Shown piece after piece: positions 1 through 5,885 of a DNA stretch of 6,043 bases; position 1 is the stretch's first letter, and each line of letters starts with the position of its first letter. The position numbers and the translations under genes are program-made. The stretch lies in assembly GCA_905480445.1 (NCBI GenBank), contig CAJQQJ010000231.1:1-6043 (forward strand). Reading direction: 5' to 3'. The stretch is from an uncultured Alphaproteobacteria bacterium (GTDB lineage: Bacteria > Pseudomonadota > Alphaproteobacteria > UBA7985 > CAJQQZ01). Below the pieces are notes generated by a model. The model was not told the DNA's origin. It saw only the letters and a program-made list of their open reading frames with translations, and did not search any database.

Positions 1-372
1 AATGAATTCACTCGTGAAAACAATCCGCTGGAGTGCGGGTTAGCCGGTTACTGTTCGACCGATGGATCCGTTGACTATCTTGGCCTCAAAGCCTTGCAGA
101 AAATCAAGAGCGAAGGGATTCAGCGTAAAATGCGAGGTGTCTTTTTTGGCGGTGGGCCTGGACCTGCAGTTAGCAAACCTTGGCCTGTAATGATTGATGG
201 GCAACAAGTCGGCCAGATTACAACAGGGATCTATTCACCTCGATTCAAACAGAACGTTGGCCTGTCCATGATTGATAGGGGACATTGGCAACCTGGTACC
301 GACGTGACAGTGCTCTCATCCGATGGGGAGTTACGAGTGGGTAAAGTTTGTGCTTTACCCTTTGCGGCTTAA
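1..372 (+). CDS. DMSP demethylase-like (DmdA/GcvT family) folate-dependent enzyme, C-terminal part
   Basis: Only the last 123 codons are present; the gene enters from the left edge in frame 1 and ends at TAA 370-372. The fragment begins with a segment typical of GcvT-fold aminomethyltransferases near the end of the catalytic domain (ENNPLECGL at residues 6-14, then GYC). It continues into the C-terminal barrel domain with WPVMIDGQQVGQITT and YSPRFKQNVGLSMI, then HWQPGT. The spacing of PxECGL, the tryptophan-proline pair, VGQITS/T, SPxF and HWxxGT agrees with my recollection of DmdA (dimethylsulfoniopropionate demethylase), more closely than with glycine-cleavage T protein. Family members use tetrahydrofolate as methyl acceptor in the cytoplasm. 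The folate- and substrate-binding N-terminal half lies outside the window, so DMSP specificity cannot be confirmed; a paralogous N- or S-methyl demethylase is possible. It lies 66 bases upstream of the aldolase gene on the same strand, with no visible terminator between them. Confidence 0.75.
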   Translation, partial: NEFTRENNPLECGLAGYCSTDGSVDYLGLKALQKIKSEGIQRKMRGVFFGGGPGPAVSKPWPVMIDGQQVGQITTGIYSPRFKQNVGLSMIDRGHWQPGTDVTVLSSDGELRVGKVCALPFAA

Positions 373-438
373 ATATTTTCTTGCCAAAAAGACACTTCAA
401 TGAGAACGTTCAAAGACTGAGTATAAAGGAGAACTGTC

Positions 439-1206
439 ATGGCAATGGTAACCAGCCGCATCACGGGCAAAGATTATGATGTTGATGAATGGACGTTGCG
501 CGTGGACCTTGCTGCTGCTTTTAGGTTAGCGGCTAGAAACAATTGGCATGAAGGTGTTGCAAACCATTTTTCTGTAGCAGTCAGCGACGATGGTAAGAAG
601 TTTCTGCTTAATCCTCGTTGGAAGCATTTCTCGCACATCCGTGCCAGTGATCTCTTACTCGTAGATGTTGATGACAAAGAAACAATGAACCGACCTGACG
701 CGCCAGACCCTTCGGCCTGGTGTATTCACGGTGCCGTTCATGCAAAGGTGCCTCAGGCTCGTGTTTTGCTCCATTGCCATCCAGACTATGCGACAGCCTT
801 GTCTGGGTTGAAAGACCCGTCAATCAAGCCGATAGATCAGAACACAGCGCGGTTTTACAATCGCATGGCCATCGACACGAAGTTCGGTGGTCTCGCTGAT
901 GAAGCTGAAGAAGGCGTGAGAATTGCCAAAGCTTTTGGCAACTACGGTACTATGATGATGGGCAACCACGGCGTCTCTGTCGCAGGGCGGTCAGTGGCTG
1001 AGGCCTTTGATGAACTCTACTATTTGGAGCGAGCTGCGAAGACAATGATTCTTGCTTACTCGACAGGGCAACCTTTATCGGTTCTTGATGATGAAATGGC
1101 AGAGAAGACAGCGGCCGGATGGGACGAATTCAGAGAATCTGCTTTTGCTCACTTTGATGAAATGAAGGCTATTCTCGACCGTGAAGACCCAACCTACCGC
1201 GAATAA
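439..1206 (+). CDS. class II aldolase/adducin family protein
   Basis: Complete 255-residue cytoplasmic protein. The ATG at 439 is supported by AAAGGAG at 425-431, seven bases upstream. Family members are zinc-dependent aldolases, epimerases or decarboxylases acting on hydroxy or keto compounds. The metal site is intact: HCH at residues 112-114 (in LLHCHPDYATAL) and the third ligand His177 in MGNHGVSVAG. The N-terminal region carries the family segment NHFSV at 42-46. At the position where fuculose-phosphate-type aldolases have a catalytic Glu, this protein reads PSAWCIHGAVH (91-101), with no acid. I associate that pattern with the adducin-like subgroup whose substrates are mostly unknown. Co-orientation with the DmdA-like gene suggests one transcription unit and a role in handling a product of demethylation, but this is inference. 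The gene ends directly against the convergent HutD gene. Confidence 0.88.
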   Translation: MAMVTSRITGKDYDVDEWTLRVDLAAAFRLAARNNWHEGVANHFSVAVSDDGKKFLLNPRWKHFSHIRASDLLLVDVDDKETMNRPDAPDPSAWCIHGAVHAKVPQARVLLHCHPDYATALSGLKDPSIKPIDQNTARFYNRMAIDTKFGGLADEAEEGVRIAKAFGNYGTMMMGNHGVSVAGRSVAEAFDELYYLERAAKTMILAYSTGQPLSVLDDEMAEKTAAGWDEFRESAFAHFDEMKAILDREDPTYRE

Positions 1207-1770
1207 TCAAGCAGGAACTATTCTCGCGAAAATTGCTTGAGCTGGTGTTGTGGAGCTGAGCTCAAGCTCGCCTGCGTCTTCCGCTAACAAGACTTCGCGC
1301 GAACCTAGAGTTACGCCGCCACTACCAGACCATTCTCCACCCAGTGTAAAGACGAAGCAAAACTCACCGTCTTTCAGTTCCGTTGAGACCTGGTCAACAA
1401 CGCGGCATTCGGCGATTTGCCATTTTGGGCGACGCGCCATAACGTTCACAACTCGAACAGGACCATCAAGAGGACTACCCATTGGTGCAAGCTCAGTGTC
1501 AAAACCGAAGGGCTTTAAGGGCATGAGATTGTGTGAGTTATCTCCGAAATCCAAGTTCAAACCGTTGCCTTCGATCAGAGTGATCCGACGATCAGCACTA
1601 GGGAAAGAGGAGAATGGGCCATCTTCCACTATTGGTGCCATCGAAAATCTGAGGTCGAACGTATCATGCGTGGAGCCTTCTGGAGACATGAACAGATCTG
1701 CTGTTGTGCCTTTGCCGTTCTTCCAGGGTTTGATTTGATAATCGCTGTCAGTTAGGTGCGTAAGTTTCAC
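1207..1770 (-). CDS. HutD family protein (cupin-like)
   Basis: 187 residues. The start is GTG at 1768-1770, because a TAA lies two codons upstream in the same frame and no ATG precedes the conserved N-terminus. Family signatures are PWKNGKGTT at residues 15-23 and DGPFSSFPSADR at 50-61 followed by ITLIEGNGL, which match the HutD/Ves family of bicupin proteins. HutD is often found with histidine-utilization genes and has been proposed as a regulator or metabolite-binding governor of that pathway rather than an enzyme. No hutH, hutU, hutI or hutG is visible here. The gene is last in a minus-strand series after carbonic anhydrase and DUF3592. It begins one codon after the DUF3592 stop (TAA-CTA-GTG) and has only a weak ribosome site, so translational coupling is likely. 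The family call is strong; the role here is unknown. Confidence 0.85.
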   Translation of the reverse strand: MKLTHLTDSDYQIKPWKNGKGTTADLFMSPEGSTHDTFDLRFSMAPIVEDGPFSSFPSADRRITLIEGNGLNLDFGDNSHNLMPLKPFGFDTELAPMGSPLDGPVRVVNVMARRPKWQIAECRVVDQVSTELKDGEFCFVFTLGGEWSGSGGVTLGSREVLLAEDAGELELSSTTPAQAIFARIVPA

Positions 1771-1773
1771 TAG

Positions 1774-2475
1774 TTAATCTATCTGCTTTGGAAGGAAAGA
1801 CGTATCCATCCAGTATCGACTGTTTATGTTCTTGTCGATAAAAACGGTGACTTCCTCCTGATTTAAGTAGGGTTTCGGATCGTACCAAAAATTATCACTG
1901 CGAAACAATCGCACGCTGGCCGTTTTGGGGTCAAACCATTGGGCGTAAATGACAAAAGGGTGGCGACCGTTAACACGGTAAGATTGGTTGATGGAAACAT
2001 CTGTGATGCGCGCTGGTATTGGCCGTCCGACCCGTCGCAAGTTGTTTCGTTTTCTCTCTTTCAGGCGTGGAACAATAATGAAGCCAAGTCCGATTGAGAA
2101 AAATATAGACCCAATGAACCAGAATATTATCGGACCTAGCCACAGCGGCAAAAATTCTTTTATCTGTGCTTTTGTCGGGTCTGCCTCGTCGTAGGCAACT
2201 TGAACCCATTCACCAGGCGAGAAGCTAGGAGGAGAGCTGGAGAAACTCGACGTGAATTGATGCTCGGTGCCTGCGCTGTCTTTGAACCGAACAACCGGTC
2301 GGTAAGTCGAATTGCCCTTGCTGGAACGGCTGCCCTGCAGCTCTATAACTTCACCTTCGGTAATCATTGCTTCATTCAGGAAACCCTGAGTGACTTGATA
2401 CCAAACAAATCCAGCAACAATCGACGCCAGACCAACGAAGGTAAAGATATGAGAAATGAATTTTGTGGCTTTCAT
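1774..2475 (-). CDS. DUF3592 domain membrane protein
   Basis: 233 residues starting at ATG 2473-2475, with a weak purine-rich site (GGACAGATAG) just upstream. A hydrophobic segment at about residues 8-28 and a second at about 110-135 are membrane spans. Between them lies a soluble domain with the DUF3592 pattern: GEVIEL at 41-46, TYRPVVRFKDSAG at 57-69, then PGEWVQVAYDEADPTKAQI at 87-105. A basic stretch follows the second span (RLKERKRNN), which under the positive-inside rule puts the C-terminal part in the cytoplasm and the middle domain in the periplasm. The tail at 150-233 resembles a second, weaker copy of the same fold (ARITDV, then YAQWFDPKTASVRLF). Function of the family is unknown. 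It lies 38 bases downstream of the carbonic anhydrase and abuts HutD, so these three genes are probably co-transcribed. Confidence 0.82.
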   Translation of the reverse strand: MKATKFISHIFTFVGLASIVAGFVWYQVTQGFLNEAMITEGEVIELQGSRSSKGNSTYRPVVRFKDSAGTEHQFTSSFSSSPPSFSPGEWVQVAYDEADPTKAQIKEFLPLWLGPIIFWFIGSIFFSIGLGFIIVPRLKERKRNNLRRVGRPIPARITDVSINQSYRVNGRHPFVIYAQWFDPKTASVRLFRSDNFWYDPKPYLNQEEVTVFIDKNINSRYWMDTSFLPKQID

Positions 2476-2513
2476 CTATCTGTCCATAAAGGATCGAAAG
2501 CCATTTGTTAAAT

Positions 2514-3161
2514 TCAGTCTACCGATGGGCGCGTGAAGTTACCTGTTTTGGGATCTAGAACCCAAAGCTCACCAGATAAGATGTCGAACCAAGCGCCATG
2601 CAATGATAGGCGTCCTTTGCCTTCTAGGATCGAAACGCAAGGGAATGTCCGTAGGTTTTCGATTGAAGTCTTGATCGACAGGCGCTCAAGGGCAGTCTGC
2701 CGCTCCGCTTGCGTCATCCATGTAGCTTTCGAGACAGTCTCCGCCGCTGGTCCCAACATCTCCATCCATTTACCGATGAAGTCGCCCGGTGACAAAGGCT
2801 CCATGTTCGGATCAAGAGCCGCCTGGATACCACCGCAGCGACCATGCCCCAGAACGAGGATGTCTTTCACCTTAAGAACTTGGACAGCGTATTCCAAAGC
2901 AGCCGAAGTCGCTCTGGTCGCACCGTCTGGCGTGTAAGGAGGCATCAGATTAGCAACGTTCCTGGTGACAAACATTTCACCTGGAGAAGTGTCGAAAATC
3001 ATTTCTGGTGCAGCGCGTGAATCACAGCATGCAATAACCATGGTCTGTGGTTTTTGGCCTTGCTCAGCCAGTTCGCGGTAAGCGGCCTTTGCTTTGGCAA
3101 AGCGACGCTTCATGAAAGTATTGTAGCCCTCTAGGAGCTTGTCAGGAAATGCATTCGTCAT
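2514..3161 (-). CDS. beta-class carbonic anhydrase
   Basis: 215 residues from ATG 3159-3161. Interconverts CO2 and bicarbonate; expected to be cytoplasmic, with no signal peptide. The complete zinc site is visible: Cys45 in ACCDSR (44-49) with the Asp47/Arg49 dyad, then His106 and Cys109 in GHGRCGG. The intervening PGEMFVTRNVANLMPPY (60-76) is the usual beta-class segment. The frame can be extended 14 codons to a TTG at 3201-3203, but that extension lacks a ribosome site and the protein from ATG has the normal family N-terminus (FPDKLLEGYNTFM) and length, so the ATG is preferred. It is first in the minus-strand series with DUF3592 and HutD, and divergent from the nitrilase gene. No specific CO2-producing partner can be named from context. 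Confidence 0.93.
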   Translation of the reverse strand: MTNAFPDKLLEGYNTFMKRRFAKAKAAYRELAEQGQKPQTMVIACCDSRAAPEMIFDTSPGEMFVTRNVANLMPPYTPDGATRATSAALEYAVQVLKVKDILVLGHGRCGGIQAALDPNMEPLSPGDFIGKWMEMLGPAAETVSKATWMTQAERQTALERLSIKTSIENLRTFPCVSILEGKGRLSLHGAWFDILSGELWVLDPKTGNFTRPSVD

Positions 3162-3166
3162 AAGCT

Positions 3167-3203
3167 TTGAGATAAGACTTTCGAGTCCGTTTATCAATCT
3201 CAA
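3167..3203 (-). repeat. inverted repeat / possible leader hairpin of carbonic anhydrase
   Basis: TTGAGAT at 3167-3173 is repeated inverted as ATCTCAA at 3197-3203. Inside it GATAA (3171-3175) matches TTATC (3191-3195), and GACT (3176-3179) matches AGTC (3184-3187) around the four-base loop 3180-3183. Folded as one stem on the minus strand this gives about 13 paired bases with two small bulges, ending five bases before the carbonic anhydrase ATG, where a ribosome site would normally be. It could be a leader hairpin affecting translation or an operator. It exactly covers the possible N-terminal extension from TTG 3203, so it could also be coding sequence. Folding was done by eye. Confidence 0.4.
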
Positions 3204-3295
3204 AATGGAAAAGCCGCAAGAGCAAATAGATATGGTGAAAGATTATTTCTTTCTTTGCCATAGATTTGAAAACTTCTTAGTCTGTATCGAAATTC

Positions 3296-3300
3296 AGGAG
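3296..3300 (+). promoter_or_regulatory. ribosome binding site of the nitrilase gene
   Basis: AGGAG lies six bases before ATG 3307-3309. It fixes the start of the nitrilase at residue MRVTVCQFD, the normal N-terminus of the family, although the reading frame is open well upstream, to 3139. Confidence 0.8.
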
Positions 3301-3306
3301 TTCCGA

Positions 3307-4077
3307 ATGCGTGTCACAGTCTGCCAGTTTGATAATAGGTCCCATGTCATGGAAGAATCTTGGAGAGATTTGGCTGCCTACCTCAAGGACGTGCAACCCG
3401 ATTTTCTGTTGATGCCGGAAATGCCGTTCCATGATTGGCTCGCGGCGTCTAAAGAGCCATCGGTAGATGCTTGGCATGAGGCCATGGATATCCACCAAGC
3501 AAGAATTGATAGATTGCCGGAACTGAATGTGCCAGCAGTACTCTTCACGACGCCTCAAGAAATCAACAAATCCTTTAAGAATACAGCGACGCTATGGACC
3601 GAAGGTGAGGGCGCTACAGGCTTTCATAGTAAATGGAACCTTCCCAATGAAGAAAGCTAATGGGAGGCAACCTGGTACGACAGGGGTGATCCTACGTTCG
3701 ACGTAGCCCGGGTTGGAACAACTCGAATTGGGGTGCAGATTTGCACAGAGATGTGGTTCTTCGAGCATTCGCGAGCTTACAGTAAAGCTGGAACTCATTT
3801 GTTGTGTGTGCCCCGCGCAACACCTCATGGATCGGTTGAAAAGTGGTTGGCTGGTGGTCAAGCCGCCGCCGTTGTGTCGGGCTCTTTTTGCTTGTCCTCA
3901 AACCTCTACAACCCGCCGGGAAGTGCAGCCGATATTGGAGGGCTATCTTGGGTGATTGATCCTGAAGGGAACATTTTGGCGAGGACCTCTGTTGAACAGC
4001 CTTATGCAACTGTTGAAATTGACCTAAACGAAGCTGAAGTTGCGAAATCGACCTATCCTCGATACGTGCCGGATTAA
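3307..4077 (+). pseudogene. carbon-nitrogen hydrolase (nitrilase superfamily) interrupted by an in-frame TAA
   Basis: The frame from ATG 3307 encodes a nitrilase-superfamily amidohydrolase of about 256 codons, a normal length. Members hydrolyse amides, nitriles or N-carbamoyl compounds with a Glu-Lys-Cys triad. All three residues are recognisable: Glu38 in MPEMPF, Lys109 in FHSKWNLPNEE and Cys146 in QICTEMWF. Codon 118 is TAA (3658-3660), between Lys and Cys. The same frame resumes immediately with WEATWYDRGD and runs intact to TAA 4075-4077, including LLCVPRATP, KWLAGGQAA and SSNLYNP. No frameshift is involved. The upstream piece (117 residues) lacks the Cys. The downstream piece has no start with a ribosome site before the Cys; the first possible start is GTG 3733. 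Neither piece should be active alone. It is first in a plus-strand cluster, 17 bases from the racemase gene. It is called a pseudogene unless the stop is a sequencing error or is read through. Confidence 0.85.
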
Positions 4078-4094
4078 ACACAGAAGGAAAGTTT

Positions 4095-4751
4095 ATGATT
4101 GTTTATGAAGTTCTGCCCCAGCCTCAGGCCTATGGGTATGAAGTTGGCGTTCTTTTGCTCAACTTTCTTGAGCCCCATGTGCCCGGAGATACGGCACACG
4201 CGGGTACCTACGGGTTCCCAGTCTTGTTCAAAGTTGTTGATGCGGCTTCTGTTGATGCCATTACTAATGGTGATTCATCAGTAACGGAGCAATTAATTGA
4301 GGCTGCTCAAGAACTAGAACGCAGCGGTGTTAAAGCAATCAGTTCAAATTGCGGATTTATGCTGCACTATCAGGAAGCAATTAGAGCGGCTGTTTCGATT
4401 CCGGTCTTTACGTCAAGTCTGTTACAATTGCCGTTGATTGCACGAACAATACGGCCAGACCAAAAAATCGCTGTTCTAACGGCCTTTAAACACCGATTGA
4501 CGAGCGAAATGCTCGCTTTATCAGGATTGCCCGCGGATGTGAAAGTAGTAACGGAAAGCATAGAAACAACCGACGAATTTCAAAACCTTTCCAGTTTACC
4601 GATGGATACGGGATTGTTCAGATCTCGCTTAGAAGAGGCTATGGCGCAGTTGTTGGAACAAAATGATGATATCGGGGCAATTTTACTGGAATGTGCGATC
4701 TTCACACCCTATGCGGCCCCACTTCAGAGAAAATTTAGCCTTCCAGTTTAA
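4095..4751 (+). CDS. aspartate/glutamate racemase family protein, truncated by an in-frame TAA
   Basis: 218 residues from ATG 4095, with AAGGAA at 4084-4089 five bases upstream. Asp/Glu/hydantoin racemase-fold proteins use two cysteines for proton transfer. Both are present: Cys86 in SSNCGFM and Cys200 in LLECAIFTPYA. The N-terminal glycine-rich nucleotide-like strand is ordinary for the family (YGYEVGVLLLNF), and HAGTYGFPV follows at 35-43. The product stops after FSLPV at TAA 4749-4751, but the same frame continues for 22 family-like codons to TAA 4818-4820. The encoded protein therefore lacks its last helix. Because both catalytic cysteines precede the stop, some activity or folding may remain, but the missing helix normally packs against the core. 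It sits between the interrupted nitrilase and the ureohydrolase. Substrate is unknown; many members of this subgroup are not true amino-acid racemases (maleate isomerases and decarboxylases share the fold). Confidence 0.85.
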   Translation: MIVYEVLPQPQAYGYEVGVLLLNFLEPHVPGDTAHAGTYGFPVLFKVVDAASVDAITNGDSSVTEQLIEAAQELERSGVKAISSNCGFMLHYQEAIRAAVSIPVFTSSLLQLPLIARTIRPDQKIAVLTAFKHRLTSEMLALSGLPADVKVVTESIETTDEFQNLSSLPMDTGLFRSRLEEAMAQLLEQNDDIGAILLECAIFTPYAAPLQRKFSLPV

Positions 4752-4820
4752 GATTTTGTTTCGCTGATTAACTATGCTCAGAGCGTCGTGTCGAGGCAGT
4801 TTTACCCTGGAGTTGGCTAA
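4752..4820 (+). other. in-frame C-terminal remnant of the racemase gene after the premature stop
   Basis: The 22 codons after TAA 4749-4751 read DFVSLINYAQSVV then SRQFYPGVG, ending at TAA 4818-4820. This is the expected C-terminal helix of Asp/Glu racemase-family proteins, where a small-aromatic step such as LPVFD is normally followed by a segment like (I/V)xLINYA. Full-length the gene would span 4095-4820 (241 codons plus stop). There is no separate start or ribosome site, so the stretch is not an independent gene. Confidence 0.8.
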
Positions 4821-4852
4821 ATAGATCGCAAGATCTTTGTACAAATATATGA

Positions 4853-4857
4853 AGGAG
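4853..4857 (+). promoter_or_regulatory. ribosome binding site that sets the GTG start of the ureohydrolase
   Basis: AGGAG lies six bases before GTG 4864-4866. The ATG at 4849-4851 and the TTG at 4837 lie upstream of or at this site and have no comparable site of their own, so the GTG is the better start. Confidence 0.8.
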
Positions 4858-4863
4858 AGTTTA

Positions 4864-5811
4864 GTGTCGGTTAAACCAAATTTATCAGCTCTTTTTGGCT
4901 CTGATAAGATCACCACATTCCTAGGAGTTGAAAAATGTGAAGATCTTGAAGCATTGAGCGCCAATGTTGCCATTATCGGTGCTCCTTGCGCGACGCCATA
5001 CAGGTCTGTGGGAGCATATTGTGCCAATGGTCCTCAGGCAATTCGTGATGCGATGGCAGCCTTTGCTGCTAATCTGCTCCACCACGACTTTGATCTTAGC
5101 GGGCCCTTAGTTCCAGAAGGAAAATCTGTTTTTGATTGCGGGGACCTTGATTTTGATGAGAATGATGGAGAAGGAAACCGAAGCCTCATCCGCTCTTCTA
5201 TCGAGAAAATACTGAGCCAAGGCGCTGTACCCATCGTTCTAGGAGGAGATGATTCAATCCCCATCCCTATGCTGCAAGCATTTGAGGGACGTGGCAAGTT
5301 TACCGTCCTCCAAATAGACGCCCATATCGATTGGCGAGAGGAGTTTCAAGGTGAACGCTGGGGACTGTCTTCCACGATGCGTCGGGCCTCTGAAATGCCC
5401 CACATTGATAAGATCATTCAAGTTGGCCAAAGGGGCATTGGATCTGCCCGGCCCACTGATGTTCAGGATGCTTTGGACTGGGGTGTGAATTTTGTATCAG
5501 CTCGTGAAATTTCTAGCGGTGGCGCGGTGGCAGCACTCAATTTCATCGAACCAGGTTCCCAAGTGATTATTTGTTTCGATGTTGATGCCATGGATCCATC
5601 GATCATGCCTGGTGCCATTGGCCGGGCACCGGGTGGATTGAGCTATTGGGACATGGTCGACTTGATAGAAGGGGTCGCTGAAAAAGCTCAGATTGCAGCT
5701 TTGGATGTCGTCGAGTTCATGCCAGAACGTGACGTTGATCAGATTGGCGCTCTCAACGCCGGAAGAATAGTAGCCACAGCCGCTGGTTTGATCTGCCGAC
5801 AAAGCGGTTAA
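4864..5811 (+). CDS. agmatinase/arginase superfamily ureohydrolase
   Basis: 315 residues from GTG 4864, stop TAA 5809-5811; about the usual length for agmatinases. Ureohydrolases use two manganese (or nickel) ions to release urea from guanidino compounds in the cytoplasm. The metal motifs are GGDDS (127-131), DAHID (152-156) and FDVDAMDP (238-245), with the substrate-side VVEFMPERD (282-290) also typical. The first motif normally reads GGDHS, so one metal-binding His is Asp130 here. All other ligands (Asp152, His154, Asp156, Asp239, Asp241) are present. The change may mark a subgroup with a different metal or substrate rather than an inactive protein. The N-terminal part contains IGAPCATPYRSVGAYCANGP at 38-57, the usual gateway loop. 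The gene lies 43 bases after the full-length racemase frame, and the CoA-transferase gene follows after 74 bases. Whether the substrate is agmatine, guanidinobutyrate, guanidinopropionate or another compound cannot be decided from sequence. Confidence 0.87.
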   Translation: MSVKPNLSALFGSDKITTFLGVEKCEDLEALSANVAIIGAPCATPYRSVGAYCANGPQAIRDAMAAFAANLLHHDFDLSGPLVPEGKSVFDCGDLDFDENDGEGNRSLIRSSIEKILSQGAVPIVLGGDDSIPIPMLQAFEGRGKFTVLQIDAHIDWREEFQGERWGLSSTMRRASEMPHIDKIIQVGQRGIGSARPTDVQDALDWGVNFVSAREISSGGAVAALNFIEPGSQVIICFDVDAMDPSIMPGAIGRAPGGLSYWDMVDLIEGVAEKAQIAALDVVEFMPERDVDQIGALNAGRIVATAAGLICRQSG

Positions 5812-5885
5812 CACAGAATTTCAGCTGTTGATTTATGCTGAACTAGGGCTAACTTTGACTAATCAATTCTTGACCGGAGATAACT

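Larger units (their letters stand above)
3162..3306. promoter_or_regulatory. divergent intergenic region between carbonic anhydrase and nitrilase genes
   Basis: This 145-base AT-rich gap separates two genes pointing away from each other, so it must hold promoters for both operons unless transcription enters from outside. For the plus strand, TTGAAA at 3266-3271 could be a -35 element, but no good -10 follows at standard spacing. For the minus strand, TTGCGG with TGATAA 17 bases downstream is a possible weak pair, close to the carbonic anhydrase start. Neither is strong enough to map a start site. The region also contains the inverted repeat at 3167-3203 described separately. Confidence 0.5.

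Noticed and set aside
287..299. 13-base direct repeat GGCAACCTGGTAC shared with 3666-3678, next to the nitrilase ochre
   Set aside because: Both copies are coding sequence of unrelated conserved proteins; one shared 13-mer in 6 kb is close to chance and no other repeat structure accompanies it.
1250..1738. Long open frame on the plus strand opposite HutD
   Set aside because: It is antisense to a gene with clear family motifs, and its serine/proline-rich translation matches no family I know.
3139..3306. Upstream in-frame extension of the nitrilase
   Set aside because: The extension overlaps the carbonic anhydrase start region and has no ribosome site; AGGAG at 3296-3300 and the family N-terminus point to ATG 3307.
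3660..3689. TAATG stop-start overlap at the nitrilase ochre, as a possible reinitiation site for the second half
   Set aside because: The ATG at 3660-3662 is out of frame with the nitrilase and reaches a TGA after nine codons, so it cannot produce the Cys-containing half.
4683..5027. Minus-strand open frame across the racemase/ureohydrolase junction
   Set aside because: It overlaps two recognisable genes on the other strand and shows no domain; it is a shadow frame.
5819..5842. Possible terminator after the ureohydrolase (TTCAGC / GCTGAA with an 11-base loop)
   Set aside because: The stem is only six pairs with a large loop and no T-run follows; the CoA-transferase start is close, which favours continued transcription.
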